Assembly (NCBI GenBank): GCA_017500625.1
Contig: JAFVYX010000032.1
Coordinates: 1-5,885, forward strand
Source: Clostridia bacterium
GTDB lineage: Bacteria; Bacillota_A; Clostridia; Oscillospirales; CAG-272
DNA: 5,885 nucleotides
Direction of reading: 5' to 3'
The notes beneath the pieces are model-generated. The model did no database searches and was not told where the DNA came from. It worked only from the letters and a program-made list of their open reading frames with translations. Positions 1 to 5,567 of the stretch are shown here, piece by piece. The number at the start of each line of letters is the position of its first letter. Position 1 is the stretch's first letter. The position numbers were made by a program, and so were the translations under genes.

Positions 1-42
1 AAAGAACGAAGCACCTCTTTTGAGGTGCTTTTTTCGTTCTTT
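1..42 (+). terminator. Nested hairpin terminator, plus-strand T-run
   Basis: Bases 11-17 (GCACCTC) pair with 22-28 (GAGGTGC) around a TTTT loop. On the plus strand the stem is followed by six T (29-34), which makes a good Rho-independent terminator for a gene entering from left of the window. The outer ten bases 1-10 (AAAGAACGAA) are also the exact reverse complement of 33-42, so the whole 42 bases form a near-perfect palindrome with one TTTT bulge at 29-32. On the minus strand the T-run is poorer (TTCGTTCTTT), so termination in that direction is possible but weaker. The gene it would serve is not in the window. Confidence 0.75.
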
Positions 43-65
43 GGTGGAGCATAGGGGATTCGAAC
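42..65 (-). other. tRNA 3'-end fragment (T-loop to CCA), possible attachment-site remnant
   Basis: Read on the minus strand, this is the 3' end of a tRNA: T-loop TTCGAAT (64-58), 3' strand of the T-stem CCCCT (57-53), 3' acceptor strand ATGCTCC (52-46), discriminator A (45) and CCA (44-42). The match stops at the T-loop. The bases that should be the 5' T-stem strand (AGGGG expected, 69-65) pair at only two of five positions, and I found no GGAGCAT 5' acceptor strand upstream on the minus strand. It is therefore not a functional tRNA gene. Tyrosine-recombinase elements often use tRNA 3' ends as attachment cores, so a leftover att copy is a reasonable inference. A tRNA-derived dispersed repeat is the alternative. 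Confidence 0.6.
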
Positions 66-80
66 ACGAGCGGGGGGGAA

Positions 81-97
81 TGAACGCGAAGCGTTCA
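81..97. repeat. Small perfect inverted repeat (7-bp stem, GAA loop)
   Basis: TGAACGC (81-87) and GCGTTCA (91-97) are exact reverse complements separated by GAA. No T-run follows on either strand, so it is not a terminator. It sits between the tRNA 3' fragment and the 126-159 terminator, next to a run of seven G (72-78). It may be part of one dispersed repeat unit with the tRNA fragment, but that cannot be judged from one copy. Confidence 0.4.
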
Positions 98-125
98 GGG
101 CCGCCGCAGAGGGGAACGGTTGCAG

Positions 126-159
126 AAAAAGAGTCGGGTATCGCTACCCGACTCTTTTT
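126..159 (-). terminator. Strong bidirectional terminator, 15-bp perfect stem
   Basis: Bases 126-140 (AAAAAGAGTCGGGTA) pair perfectly with 145-159 around a TCGC loop. Five A at one end and five T at the other make it a symmetric terminator that works on both strands. On the minus strand the stem begins about 37 bases after the stop of the ROK kinase remnant (197) and about 200 bases after the stop of the second ABC gene (360). The short distance to the kinase stop suggests it was originally the kinase's terminator and now ends the exporter operon transcript. Confidence 0.85.
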
Positions 160-196
160 GGGGGATCCTGTTCTTTTTGAACGTTCGAGCGTCCTT

Positions 197-358
197 TTAT
201 AGCCAAAGGGCGCAGGCTCCGAGGATCCCTGCGTCATTGCCAAGCCCGGCAACCAGGATCTCCACTTCGGGCCCCTTATCGCCCGCGTATATCTCACGCA
301 ATACCTGCTCCTTCAGAGGACGTATGAGCTTATCCCCCACGGCGCATACGGCGCCGGT
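197..358 (-). pseudogene. C-terminal remnant of a ROK-family sugar kinase
   Basis: The minus-strand frame ending at TAA (199-197) encodes about 53 residues that read like the C-terminus of a ROK-family kinase (glucokinase/NagC type). They include VGDKLIRPLKE near the start and a final LGNDAGILGACALWL, which matches the family's usual C-terminal glycine/alanine-rich helix (LGxDAGxxGAAxLA). ROK kinases are about 300 residues long. The ATP-binding, sugar-binding and zinc-binding parts are all missing, and there is no ATG. The frame is one base away from that of the ABC gene, and the kinase-like reading starts at or within a few bases of that gene's TGA (362-360). In the same frame further upstream, the residues look like out-of-frame ABC sequence. 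It is a truncated, non-functional leftover rather than a small gene, and it marks a junction. Family recognition is from memory of the motif, not a search. Confidence 0.7.
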
Positions 359-359
359 G

Positions 360-2144
360 TCAGTGGAACTGCGAGTGGTAGAGCGTGCTGTAAAAGCCGC
401 CGAGGGCGAGGAGCGCTTCGTGGTTGCCCTGCTCGATGATCCTACCGTCCTTGACGACGAGAATGGTATCGGCGTTTTTGATGGTCGAGAGGCGGTGAGC
501 GATGATGAAGCAGGTCTTGTCGCGCATCAGGGCGGACATGGCCGTTTGGATCTTGATCTCGGTGCGCGAATCGACGTTGGAGGTGGCCTCGTCGAGAATG
601 AGGATCGGCGCGCGCGAGAGGAACGCACGGGCAATGGTGATGAGCTGCTTCTGCCCCTTGGAGATGTTGACGCCATCGTCCGAGAGGACGGTGTCGTAGC
701 CCTCGGGCAGGCCCTCGACGTACGAGGCGATGCGCGCCGAGCGGGCGGCGGCCATGACCTCCTCGCGCGTGGCGTCCTCACGCCCGTACGCGATGTTGTC
801 GTACACCGTGCCGTAGAAGAGCCAGGTGTCCTGCAGCACCATGGTAAAGGCGTGGCGCAGGTCGGCGCGGCGGAGCGAGAGGGCGGGGATCCCGTCGATG
901 CGGATCTCACCGCTTTGCGGGTCGTAAAAGCGCATCAGGAGATTGATGACGGTGGTCTTCCCCGCCCCTGTCGGACCGACGATCGCGACGGTTTGTCCGC
1001 GCCTTGCCTCGACCGAGACGTGCTGAAGGACGGGCTTATCCGCGGTGTAGCCGAAGCAGACGTCATCGACGGTGACGTCGCCGCGGCACTCGGTGAGGGG
1101 GACGGCATCGGGCCGATCGGGCGTCTCGGGCTCCTCGTCAAGAACGGCAAAAACGCGCTCGGCGGCCGAGAAGGCCGACTGGAACTCGTGCAGAATGTTG
1201 GAGAACTCGTTGATCGGGCCCGCGAACTTGCGCGAATACTGCACGAACTGCGCCACACCGCCCAGCGTGATGAAGAAGGCGGACGCGGCCAGCACCGTAC
1301 CGTTTTGCGAGAGCATATAGAGGATACCGCCGAACACGGCCACAAGGGCCAGGGAGAGGTTGTTGATGAAGTTGATGGTGGGAAAGAGGAGCGCCGCCTT
1401 GTATTCGGCGCTGTAATAGGCGTCCATCGCCTCGCCGTTGATCTTATTAAAGCGCCCTGCGAACACGTCCCCGCGGCCGTACGCCGCGATCGTGCGCGAG
1501 CCCGTCAGCATCTCCTCGGCAAAGCCGTTCAGCTCACCGTACTTTTTGGCGCGCTTGCGGAAGAGGGGGCGCACCACGCGCGAGCGGTAGCGCGTAAAGA
1601 GGATCGAGGCGGGCACGGTGAGGGCGAAGATCAGGATCATCGGCCGTGAGATCCGCCACATAAAGATGAGCGAGCCGACCACGGTGTAGGCGCTGGTCAT
1701 GACCTGCACAAGATCGTGGGAGAGGGTGGCGTTGATCGTATCGACGTCGTAGGAGAGGTGGCTGATGATATCCCCCGTCTTTTGGGTGTCGAAGTAGTTG
1801 ACGGGGAGCGAGGTCAGCTTCTCAAAGACCTGCTTGCGCATACGGTAGGAAACGCGCTGGCTGACGGTGAGCATCACGACGGCCAGAAGATAGGACAAAA
1901 GAGCCGACGTGACGTAGCAGGCAAGCATCTTCCCCACGTTCGTCAGCACCGCCGAGAAGTCGACACCCTCCGAAAGCTCGATGGCGTCAATGGCGGCGCC
2001 CGAAAAGAAGGGCCCGAGGAGAGAAAGCTGGTTGGCCCCCAGCGTGAGGGCGAGGGCGAGGAGAAAGAGGGGCCACTCGTGAAGCACGTATCGGCCAAGG
2101 CGCAAAAAAAGGCCGCGCCGCGAGCGCTTCGGGGCTTTTGGCAT
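360..2144 (-). CDS. ABC exporter subunit B, catalytic half (Glu/His intact, degenerate signature)
   Basis: This is a 594-residue half-transporter of the multidrug/lipid exporter type: a six-helix membrane domain (hydrophobic stretches near 24-47, 70-96, 148-165, 167-186, 262-280, 287-303) followed by a nucleotide-binding domain. Visible motifs are A-loop Tyr366, Walker A GPTGAGKT (390-397), Q-loop Gln438, signature ISKGQ (494-498, in place of LSGGQ), Walker B ILILDE with catalytic Glu519, D-loop SNVD, and switch His550. It should pair with the gene just upstream, so that its Walker A/B faces the partner's intact LSGGQ and forms the one active ATP site. The substrate is unknown; drugs, peptides or lipids are typical of the family. 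The ATG at 2144 lies 7 bases after the partner's stop and has no clear Shine-Dalgarno, so translational coupling is likely. An in-frame TTG at 2159, preceded by a GGGGTG, is an alternative start. A longer reading from 2216 would overlap the partner by 65 bases with non-family sequence and is unlikely. Confidence 0.93.
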   Translation of the reverse strand: MPKAPKRSRRGLFLRLGRYVLHEWPLFLLALALTLGANQLSLLGPFFSGAAIDAIELSEGVDFSAVLTNVGKMLACYVTSALLSYLLAVVMLTVSQRVSYRMRKQVFEKLTSLPVNYFDTQKTGDIISHLSYDVDTINATLSHDLVQVMTSAYTVVGSLIFMWRISRPMILIFALTVPASILFTRYRSRVVRPLFRKRAKKYGELNGFAEEMLTGSRTIAAYGRGDVFAGRFNKINGEAMDAYYSAEYKAALLFPTINFINNLSLALVAVFGGILYMLSQNGTVLAASAFFITLGGVAQFVQYSRKFAGPINEFSNILHEFQSAFSAAERVFAVLDEEPETPDRPDAVPLTECRGDVTVDDVCFGYTADKPVLQHVSVEARRGQTVAIVGPTGAGKTTVINLLMRFYDPQSGEIRIDGIPALSLRRADLRHAFTMVLQDTWLFYGTVYDNIAYGREDATREEVMAAARSARIASYVEGLPEGYDTVLSDDGVNISKGQKQLITIARAFLSRAPILILDEATSNVDSRTEIKIQTAMSALMRDKTCFIIAHRLSTIKNADTILVVKDGRIIEQGNHEALLALGGFYSTLYHSQFH

Positions 2145-2151
2145 CGTCTTG

Positions 2152-3870
2152 TCAGTCAAGGAAGGCACCCCCCATCTGCGATTCGCTGATCTCGCGGTAT
2201 TCGGCACAGGTGGCAAGAAGCTCCTCGTGCTTCCCGCAGCCGATGATCTCGCCGTCCTCGATCACAAGGATCAGGTCGCACCCCTTGACCGAGCTGACGC
2301 GCTGGGCCACGGTGATGACGGTGGACTCGGGCAGGGCCTCGCCGAGGGCGGCGCGCAGGGCGGCATCGGTCTTATAGTCGAGCGCCGAGGACGCATCGTC
2401 CAGCAAAAGGATCTCGGGGCGCGCCGCCAGTGCCCTGGCGATAAGGAGGCGCTGGCGCTGACCGCCCGACAGGTTGGTGCCGCCCGTGGAGACGGGGTGG
2501 GCGTACCCCTCGGGCATGGCCGAGATAAAGTCGTGCGCCTGTGCGATCTTGGCGGCGGCCACGACGTCCTCGGCGGTGAGGTCGCGGCCGAAGCGAATGT
2601 TCTCCTCGATCGTATCGGCGTAGATAAAATCGTTCTGGAACACGGTACCGAACATCGCGGTCAGCTCCTCAGGCCGATAGGAGCGGACGTCACGGCCGTG
2701 AATGCGGACGGTGCCGCGGTCGGCATCGTAAAAGCGCAGAAGCAGCCAAAGGAGCGTCGATTTGCCGCTGCCCGTCGGCCCGATGATGCCGAGATGCTCG
2801 CCGTGGCGGAGCGAGAAGCTGACGTTCTTCAGGTTGTCCTTCTTCCCGAGGTAGGAGAAGCTGACGTCCTCGAACGCCACGTGGAGCGAGGGGTCGCCGC
2901 GGCCGTCGTCGGGACGGAGCGCCAGCTCACTTTCACATTCAAGCACCAGCGAGATGCGGCGCGCCGAGGCGGCGCATTTGGTGTAGTTCACAAAGGCGCG
3001 CGAGAGCGACATCATCGCCATCGAGATGAGGGTGAAATATTGCATAAAGGCGAGGACGGTGGTGGTTGAGGAGCGCCCCTCGGCCACAAAATGCGCGCTG
3101 ACCGCGATGACCGCCACGATGCCCGCGTTCATCAGAAACGTGGTGCAGGGGTTCATCACGCCCGTGATGGCTCCCGCCCGCGTCTCGGCGCGGCGCAGGG
3201 CCTCGTTGGCCTTATCGTAGCGCGCGTTCTCGTAGTCGACCTTGGAGAGCGCCTTGACGACGCGAATGCCCTGCGCGTCCTCGCGTACGACGCGCACCAT
3301 ACCGTCGACCGCGCGCTGGACCTTGGCGTAGAGCGGCACGCCGCGGCGCGAGGTGCCGTACACCAGAAGAAAGATGAGGGGCGCGGTGACGAGCATCACG
3401 AGGGCGAGCTTTGCGTCCATCAGCATCGTGATGGCGGTGCCGCCGAGGAGCAGGATCGGGGCGCGAATGCCCAGTCTCTGGAGCATACCGATGAAGTTCT
3501 GCACGTTGTAGGTGTCGGTAGTGAGGCGCGACTCGAGCGACGGAACGGTAAAGCGATCGGTGCTGCGCGGCGAAAGGTGGAGCGTCCTTTCAAAAAGCTC
3601 ACGCCGCATACGGAGAGAAAAGAGCATCGTGGTCCTCGCGGCCATGCGGTTGGCGATGAGGTTGCCCGCCAGCGCTGCCCCCGCGCACAGCACCATCAGG
3701 GCGCCATAGGCGAGGATCGTACCGACGCTGTTCGTCTTTATGACGTTTTCAAGGATATGGCTGAGAAGAAACGGAATGAAAAGCTCAGCCAGAGAGCCCA
3801 CCACCTTGACCGAAACGCCGACGGCCAGCCGCCTTTTGAGGGGGGCAAGATAGCGCAAGACCCAGCTCAT
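2152..3870 (-). CDS. ABC exporter subunit A, degenerate half (Walker B Asp, switch Gln)
   Basis: This is a 572-residue half-transporter with the same layout as its neighbour. The membrane domain covers roughly residues 1-310 (hydrophobic stretches near 15-40, 52-73, 132-150, 153-172, 243-262, 272-290) and the nucleotide-binding domain roughly 330-572. Motifs are A-loop Tyr340, Walker A GPTGSGKS (364-371), Q-loop Gln412, a canonical LSGGQ (467-471), Walker B LLLDD with Asp492 where the catalytic Glu should be, D-loop SALD, and Gln523 where the switch His should be. These exact substitutions mark the non-hydrolysing subunit of heterodimeric exporters such as TM287/288. It should therefore bind ATP at a degenerate site while lending its LSGGQ to the partner's active site. 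The ATG overlaps the MarR stop in an ATGA (3870-3867) and has a strong GGAGGTG (3882-3876) five to six bases upstream. It is the second gene of the repressor-exporter operon, controlled from the promoter at 4359-4387. Confidence 0.94.
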   Translation of the reverse strand: MSWVLRYLAPLKRRLAVGVSVKVVGSLAELFIPFLLSHILENVIKTNSVGTILAYGALMVLCAGAALAGNLIANRMAARTTMLFSLRMRRELFERTLHLSPRSTDRFTVPSLESRLTTDTYNVQNFIGMLQRLGIRAPILLLGGTAITMLMDAKLALVMLVTAPLIFLLVYGTSRRGVPLYAKVQRAVDGMVRVVREDAQGIRVVKALSKVDYENARYDKANEALRRAETRAGAITGVMNPCTTFLMNAGIVAVIAVSAHFVAEGRSSTTTVLAFMQYFTLISMAMMSLSRAFVNYTKCAASARRISLVLECESELALRPDDGRGDPSLHVAFEDVSFSYLGKKDNLKNVSFSLRHGEHLGIIGPTGSGKSTLLWLLLRFYDADRGTVRIHGRDVRSYRPEELTAMFGTVFQNDFIYADTIEENIRFGRDLTAEDVVAAAKIAQAHDFISAMPEGYAHPVSTGGTNLSGGQRQRLLIARALAARPEILLLDDASSALDYKTDAALRAALGEALPESTVITVAQRVSSVKGCDLILVIEDGEIIGCGKHEELLATCAEYREISESQMGGAFLD

Positions 3871-4307
3871 TCGCCCACCTCCCCCTCGGAAGCGATCCGC
3901 GAGGCACGCGTGTGCATTTGCTCAAGGACCGAAAGGAACACGGCCATCTCCCCCTCGTCGATCCCCGACGAGAGCAGGGCGTTCCATTCGACCGAGCTTT
4001 TTTTGATCGAGGGAAGCACCCCCAGCAGCTTCTCCGTGGGATAGACCGAGAAGCAACGGCGGTCACAGGCCAGCGGGCGGCGCTCCACGTAACCGCGCTC
4101 CTCAAGACGGGTAAGCTGACGCGCGACCGTGCTTTTGTTGAGGCAAAGATCGCGGGCGATCTCCTCCTGCGAGCGGCCCGGCGCACGTCCGATCGCCAGG
4201 CACAGGGCGTACTGCCCCGCCGAGAGATCGTCGGCCTCAACGCGCGCCTGACGGTAGGTCGCCTGCGAGCGGCTGATGTCGTTCAGCATCTTCATAAATT
4301 TCGGCAT
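3867..4307 (-). CDS. MarR-family transcriptional repressor of the exporter operon
   Basis: This is a 146-residue protein, a usual MarR length. The winged helix-turn-helix spans about residues 28-95: SQEEIARDLCLNKSTVARQLTRL (46-68) fits the DNA-recognition helices, and a DRR-containing wing (D82-R84) is followed by a YPTEK like the family's LTxxG. N- and C-terminal helices should form the dimer. The ATG at 4307 was chosen because AAGAGGTG lies 5 bases upstream (4320-4313). A longer in-frame reading from 4421 would put the -10 box and both operators inside the gene, so it is rejected. MarR dimers bind short palindromes and leave on ligand binding or thiol oxidation; the two palindromes over the start of its own transcript imply autorepression together with the exporter. 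Four cysteines (36, 55, 81, 85), two flanking the wing DRR, leave room for redox control, which is speculation. The 3' end overlaps the next gene by 4 bases. Confidence 0.93.
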   Translation of the reverse strand: MPKFMKMLNDISRSQATYRQARVEADDLSAGQYALCLAIGRAPGRSQEEIARDLCLNKSTVARQLTRLEERGYVERRPLACDRRCFSVYPTEKLLGVLPSIKKSSVEWNALLSSGIDEGEMAVFLSVLEQMHTRASRIASEGEVGE

Positions 4308-4312
4308 AAAAG

Positions 4313-4319
4313 CACCTCT
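4313..4319 (-). promoter_or_regulatory. Ribosome binding site of the MarR gene
   Basis: AGAGGTG on the minus strand ends 5 bases before the ATG at 4307. It fixes the start codon of the repressor and rules out the longer upstream reading. Confidence 0.85.
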
Positions 4320-4328
4320 TGAAAAATC

Positions 4329-4342
4329 GTTGCCTATGCAAC
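4329..4342. promoter_or_regulatory. Operator 1 (promoter-distal), MarR-type palindrome
   Basis: GTTGCCTATGCAAC is symmetric at 12 of 14 positions (GTTGC arms around CTAT). It matches operator 2 at 11 of 14 positions, with centres 15 bp apart, so two repressor dimers could sit side by side. Counted from a start point near 4352, it lies at about +10 to +24, in the untranslated leader. In the RNA it would fold as a weak 5-bp hairpin followed by GATTTTT. Repressor binding is inferred from position and symmetry. Confidence 0.75.
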
Positions 4343-4343
4343 T

Positions 4344-4357
4344 GTTTCGTACGCAAC
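4344..4357. promoter_or_regulatory. Operator 2 (promoter-proximal), MarR-type palindrome
   Basis: GTTTCGTACGCAAC is symmetric at 12 of 14 positions around a central CGTACG. It begins one base past the -10 hexamer and covers the expected transcription start, an ideal place for a repressor to block RNA polymerase. It shares the GTT-C-TA-G-AAC framework with operator 1. Confidence 0.75.
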
Positions 4358-4358
4358 T

Positions 4359-4387
4359 ATTATAGCAAGCAGCGCGAGAAATGTCAA
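4359..4387 (-). promoter_or_regulatory. Perfect-consensus sigma-A promoter of the MarR-ABC-ABC operon
   Basis: On the minus strand, TTGACA (4387-4382) is followed by a 17-base spacer and TATAAT (4364-4359). Both hexamers and the spacing are exact consensus. Transcription should start near 4352, giving a leader of about 45 bases before the MarR ATG. Such a strong promoter makes sense only under tight repression, in line with the two operators directly downstream. Confidence 0.93.
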
Positions 4388-4424
4388 TAGGAAACATACG
4401 TCGAGAGGACGGAAACGGCAAAGC

Positions 4425-4451
4425 AAAAAGGGCAACCGTAGTTGCCCTTTT
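4425..4451 (-). terminator. Rho-independent terminator after the oxidoreductase gene
   Basis: On the minus strand, AAAAGGGCAAC pairs with GTTGCCCTTTT around a TACG loop, and the stem ends in five T (4429-4425). It lies 27 bases after the oxidoreductase stop (4479) and before the MarR promoter, so it insulates the exporter operon from upstream transcription. Four T on the plus strand could give weak termination the other way. Confidence 0.88.
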
Positions 4452-4478
4452 GGCGGTTTATGCCCGAATTTACCGCTC

Positions 4479-5468
4479 TCAGTGCTCGGACTCGTCCGCG
4501 AGGCGTTGTATTTCCAGCGTCTTACGCGAGGACGCAATGACCTCGGCGGTCGAAAGGATCGTGGGCTTGCCCTCAACGTCGTCAAGGAAGGCGTCGAGGA
4601 TCGTGCCGTTCGGGGTGATGGGGGGGACGACCTCGGGAGCGGCGGCGTCCATGCCGTACACCGTCACACCGTCCGAGCCGTAAGAGAAGGAGAGCATCGC
4701 GCGCTCGCCCCAGATGTGGAACTCCCAATAGAAGGGCGAGGTGTAGCCCAGCTTGTTGGGTGCGGAATAGGAGACGTCGGCGAGGACACCGATGCCGCCC
4801 GAGAGGGTGAGCATCATCTGTCCGCAATCGAGGAAATGAGGCGCCTCGGTGGCGTAGCCGTTATAGGTGCGCGCGGCGTTGATCCTCTCCACCGTCTCCC
4901 CCGTGAGATAGGGGAGCAGGTCGATGCCGTGAATGGCGATATCGTTGATGACGCCGCCGTGCTTGCCCTCCTCAAAGTACCACGAGGGGCGCGTGCCGTA
5001 CGAGAGGGGGTGCTGACCGCCGAACTGTACGTTGTGGATCCTGCCGAGGACGCCGTCCTCGATCAGCTTTTTGGCCGCCAGCACGTTCTTCTGGCAGCGC
5101 ATATCGAGCATCGCGCCGACCGCAAGACCGCGCTCACGCGAGAGCGCCTCGATCTCGTCAAGCTCGGAAAGCGAGGTGCAGATCGGCTTATCGGCAATGA
5201 CGTGCTTGCCCGCGCGCAGGGCGGCAATGGCGTGGGAGCCGCGAATGCTGTAATAATCGCCAATGGCAACGGCGTCCACCGTCTTGTCGGCGAGGACCTC
5301 CTCGACCGAACGGTAGGGGAAGGTGAGCCCCGGGCTCTTTTCGGCGGCCAGACGGGTCGCCTCGTCCGCCTCATAGGCGCCGGCAAACTCAACGCGGGGA
5401 TTGGCGCGCATCCACTGGTAGAGAGAAAAGATGTGGTTGTGGCGGCAGCCAATGATCGCAATTTTCAT
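4479..5468 (-). CDS. Gfo/Idh/MocA-family NAD(P)-dependent oxidoreductase
   Basis: The 329-residue protein is a typical length for this cytosolic sugar/inositol dehydrogenase-like family. Residues 2-30 form the first strand-helix-strand of a Rossmann fold (KIAIIGCRHNH), with Cys-Arg-His where the classic GxGxxG would be. Residues 87-95 (GKHVIADKP) are the family's EKP motif with Asp in place of Glu, giving Lys94. Residues 171-184 (GGVINDIAIHGIDL) carry the usual catalytic Asp176 and His180. The C-terminal half should be the substrate-binding beta-sheet domain. The substrate cannot be told; members oxidise or reduce sugars, inositols, sugar acids and related compounds. The ATG at 5468 follows AGTGAGGA with about 8 bases' spacing, and residues upstream of it look untranslated. 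The gene has its own promoter and terminator, so it appears monocistronic. No link to the exporter is evident. Confidence 0.92.
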   Translation of the reverse strand: MKIAIIGCRHNHIFSLYQWMRANPRVEFAGAYEADEATRLAAEKSPGLTFPYRSVEEVLADKTVDAVAIGDYYSIRGSHAIAALRAGKHVIADKPICTSLSELDEIEALSRERGLAVGAMLDMRCQKNVLAAKKLIEDGVLGRIHNVQFGGQHPLSYGTRPSWYFEEGKHGGVINDIAIHGIDLLPYLTGETVERINAARTYNGYATEAPHFLDCGQMMLTLSGGIGVLADVSYSAPNKLGYTSPFYWEFHIWGERAMLSFSYGSDGVTVYGMDAAAPEVVPPITPNGTILDAFLDDVEGKPTILSTAEVIASSRKTLEIQRLADESEH

Positions 5469-5475
5469 ATTTCTG

Positions 5476-5480
5476 TCCTC
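5476..5480 (-). promoter_or_regulatory. Ribosome binding site of the oxidoreductase gene
   Basis: GAGGA on the minus strand lies 7-8 bases before the ATG at 5468. It supports this start over the longer in-frame reading from 5531, which would include the promoter -10 box. Confidence 0.8.
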
Positions 5481-5501
5481 ACTTTGGTTAATATCATCTA
5501 C

Positions 5502-5531
5502 ATTATACACCGCGAGCCACGTCCCCGACAA
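5502..5531 (-). promoter_or_regulatory. Probable sigma-A promoter of the oxidoreductase gene
   Basis: An exact TATAAT (5507-5502) lies 33 bases before the ATG. TTGTCG (5531-5526) is a four-of-six match to the -35 box with an 18-base spacer. The leader would be about 25-30 bases. No obvious operator palindrome is seen around it. It lies in the 99-base gap after the ADP-ribosylglycohydrolase stop. Confidence 0.65.
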
Positions 5532-5567
5532 GAGATTTTTTCGGGTTCTTCGCGCAGCGATAAGGGA

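Noticed and set aside
42..120. A complete tRNA or tmRNA gene on the minus strand
   Set aside because: The T-stem does not pair, no 5' acceptor strand is present, and the tmRNA-length region upstream is occupied by the kinase remnant and the ABC gene.
120..1649. A 509-codon open frame on the plus strand, opposite the second ABC gene
   Set aside because: The translation is a low-complexity Arg/Gly/Asp/Glu/Val-rich string with no family resemblance. It lies antisense to a clear ABC gene, and its start falls inside a terminator stem. Long antisense frames are expected in GC-rich coding DNA.
2149..4044. Long plus-strand open frames (2149-3069 and 3091-4044) opposite the first ABC gene and the MarR gene
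   Set aside because: They have the same Arg/Asp/Gly/His-rich composition and no recognisable motifs. The opposite strand carries every expected ABC and MarR motif.
4308..4421. A 38-residue N-terminal extension of the MarR protein
   Set aside because: It would place the perfect -10 box and both operators inside the coding region. The ATG at 4307 has a good ribosome binding site and gives a normal-length MarR protein.
4430..4447. GCAAC-CGTA-GTTGC in the oxidoreductase terminator resembles the operator half-sites GTTGC/GCAAC
   Set aside because: The halves are in the opposite order (everted), so a dimer that reads GTTGC-N4-GCAAC would not recognise it. The stem, loop and T-run explain it as a terminator.
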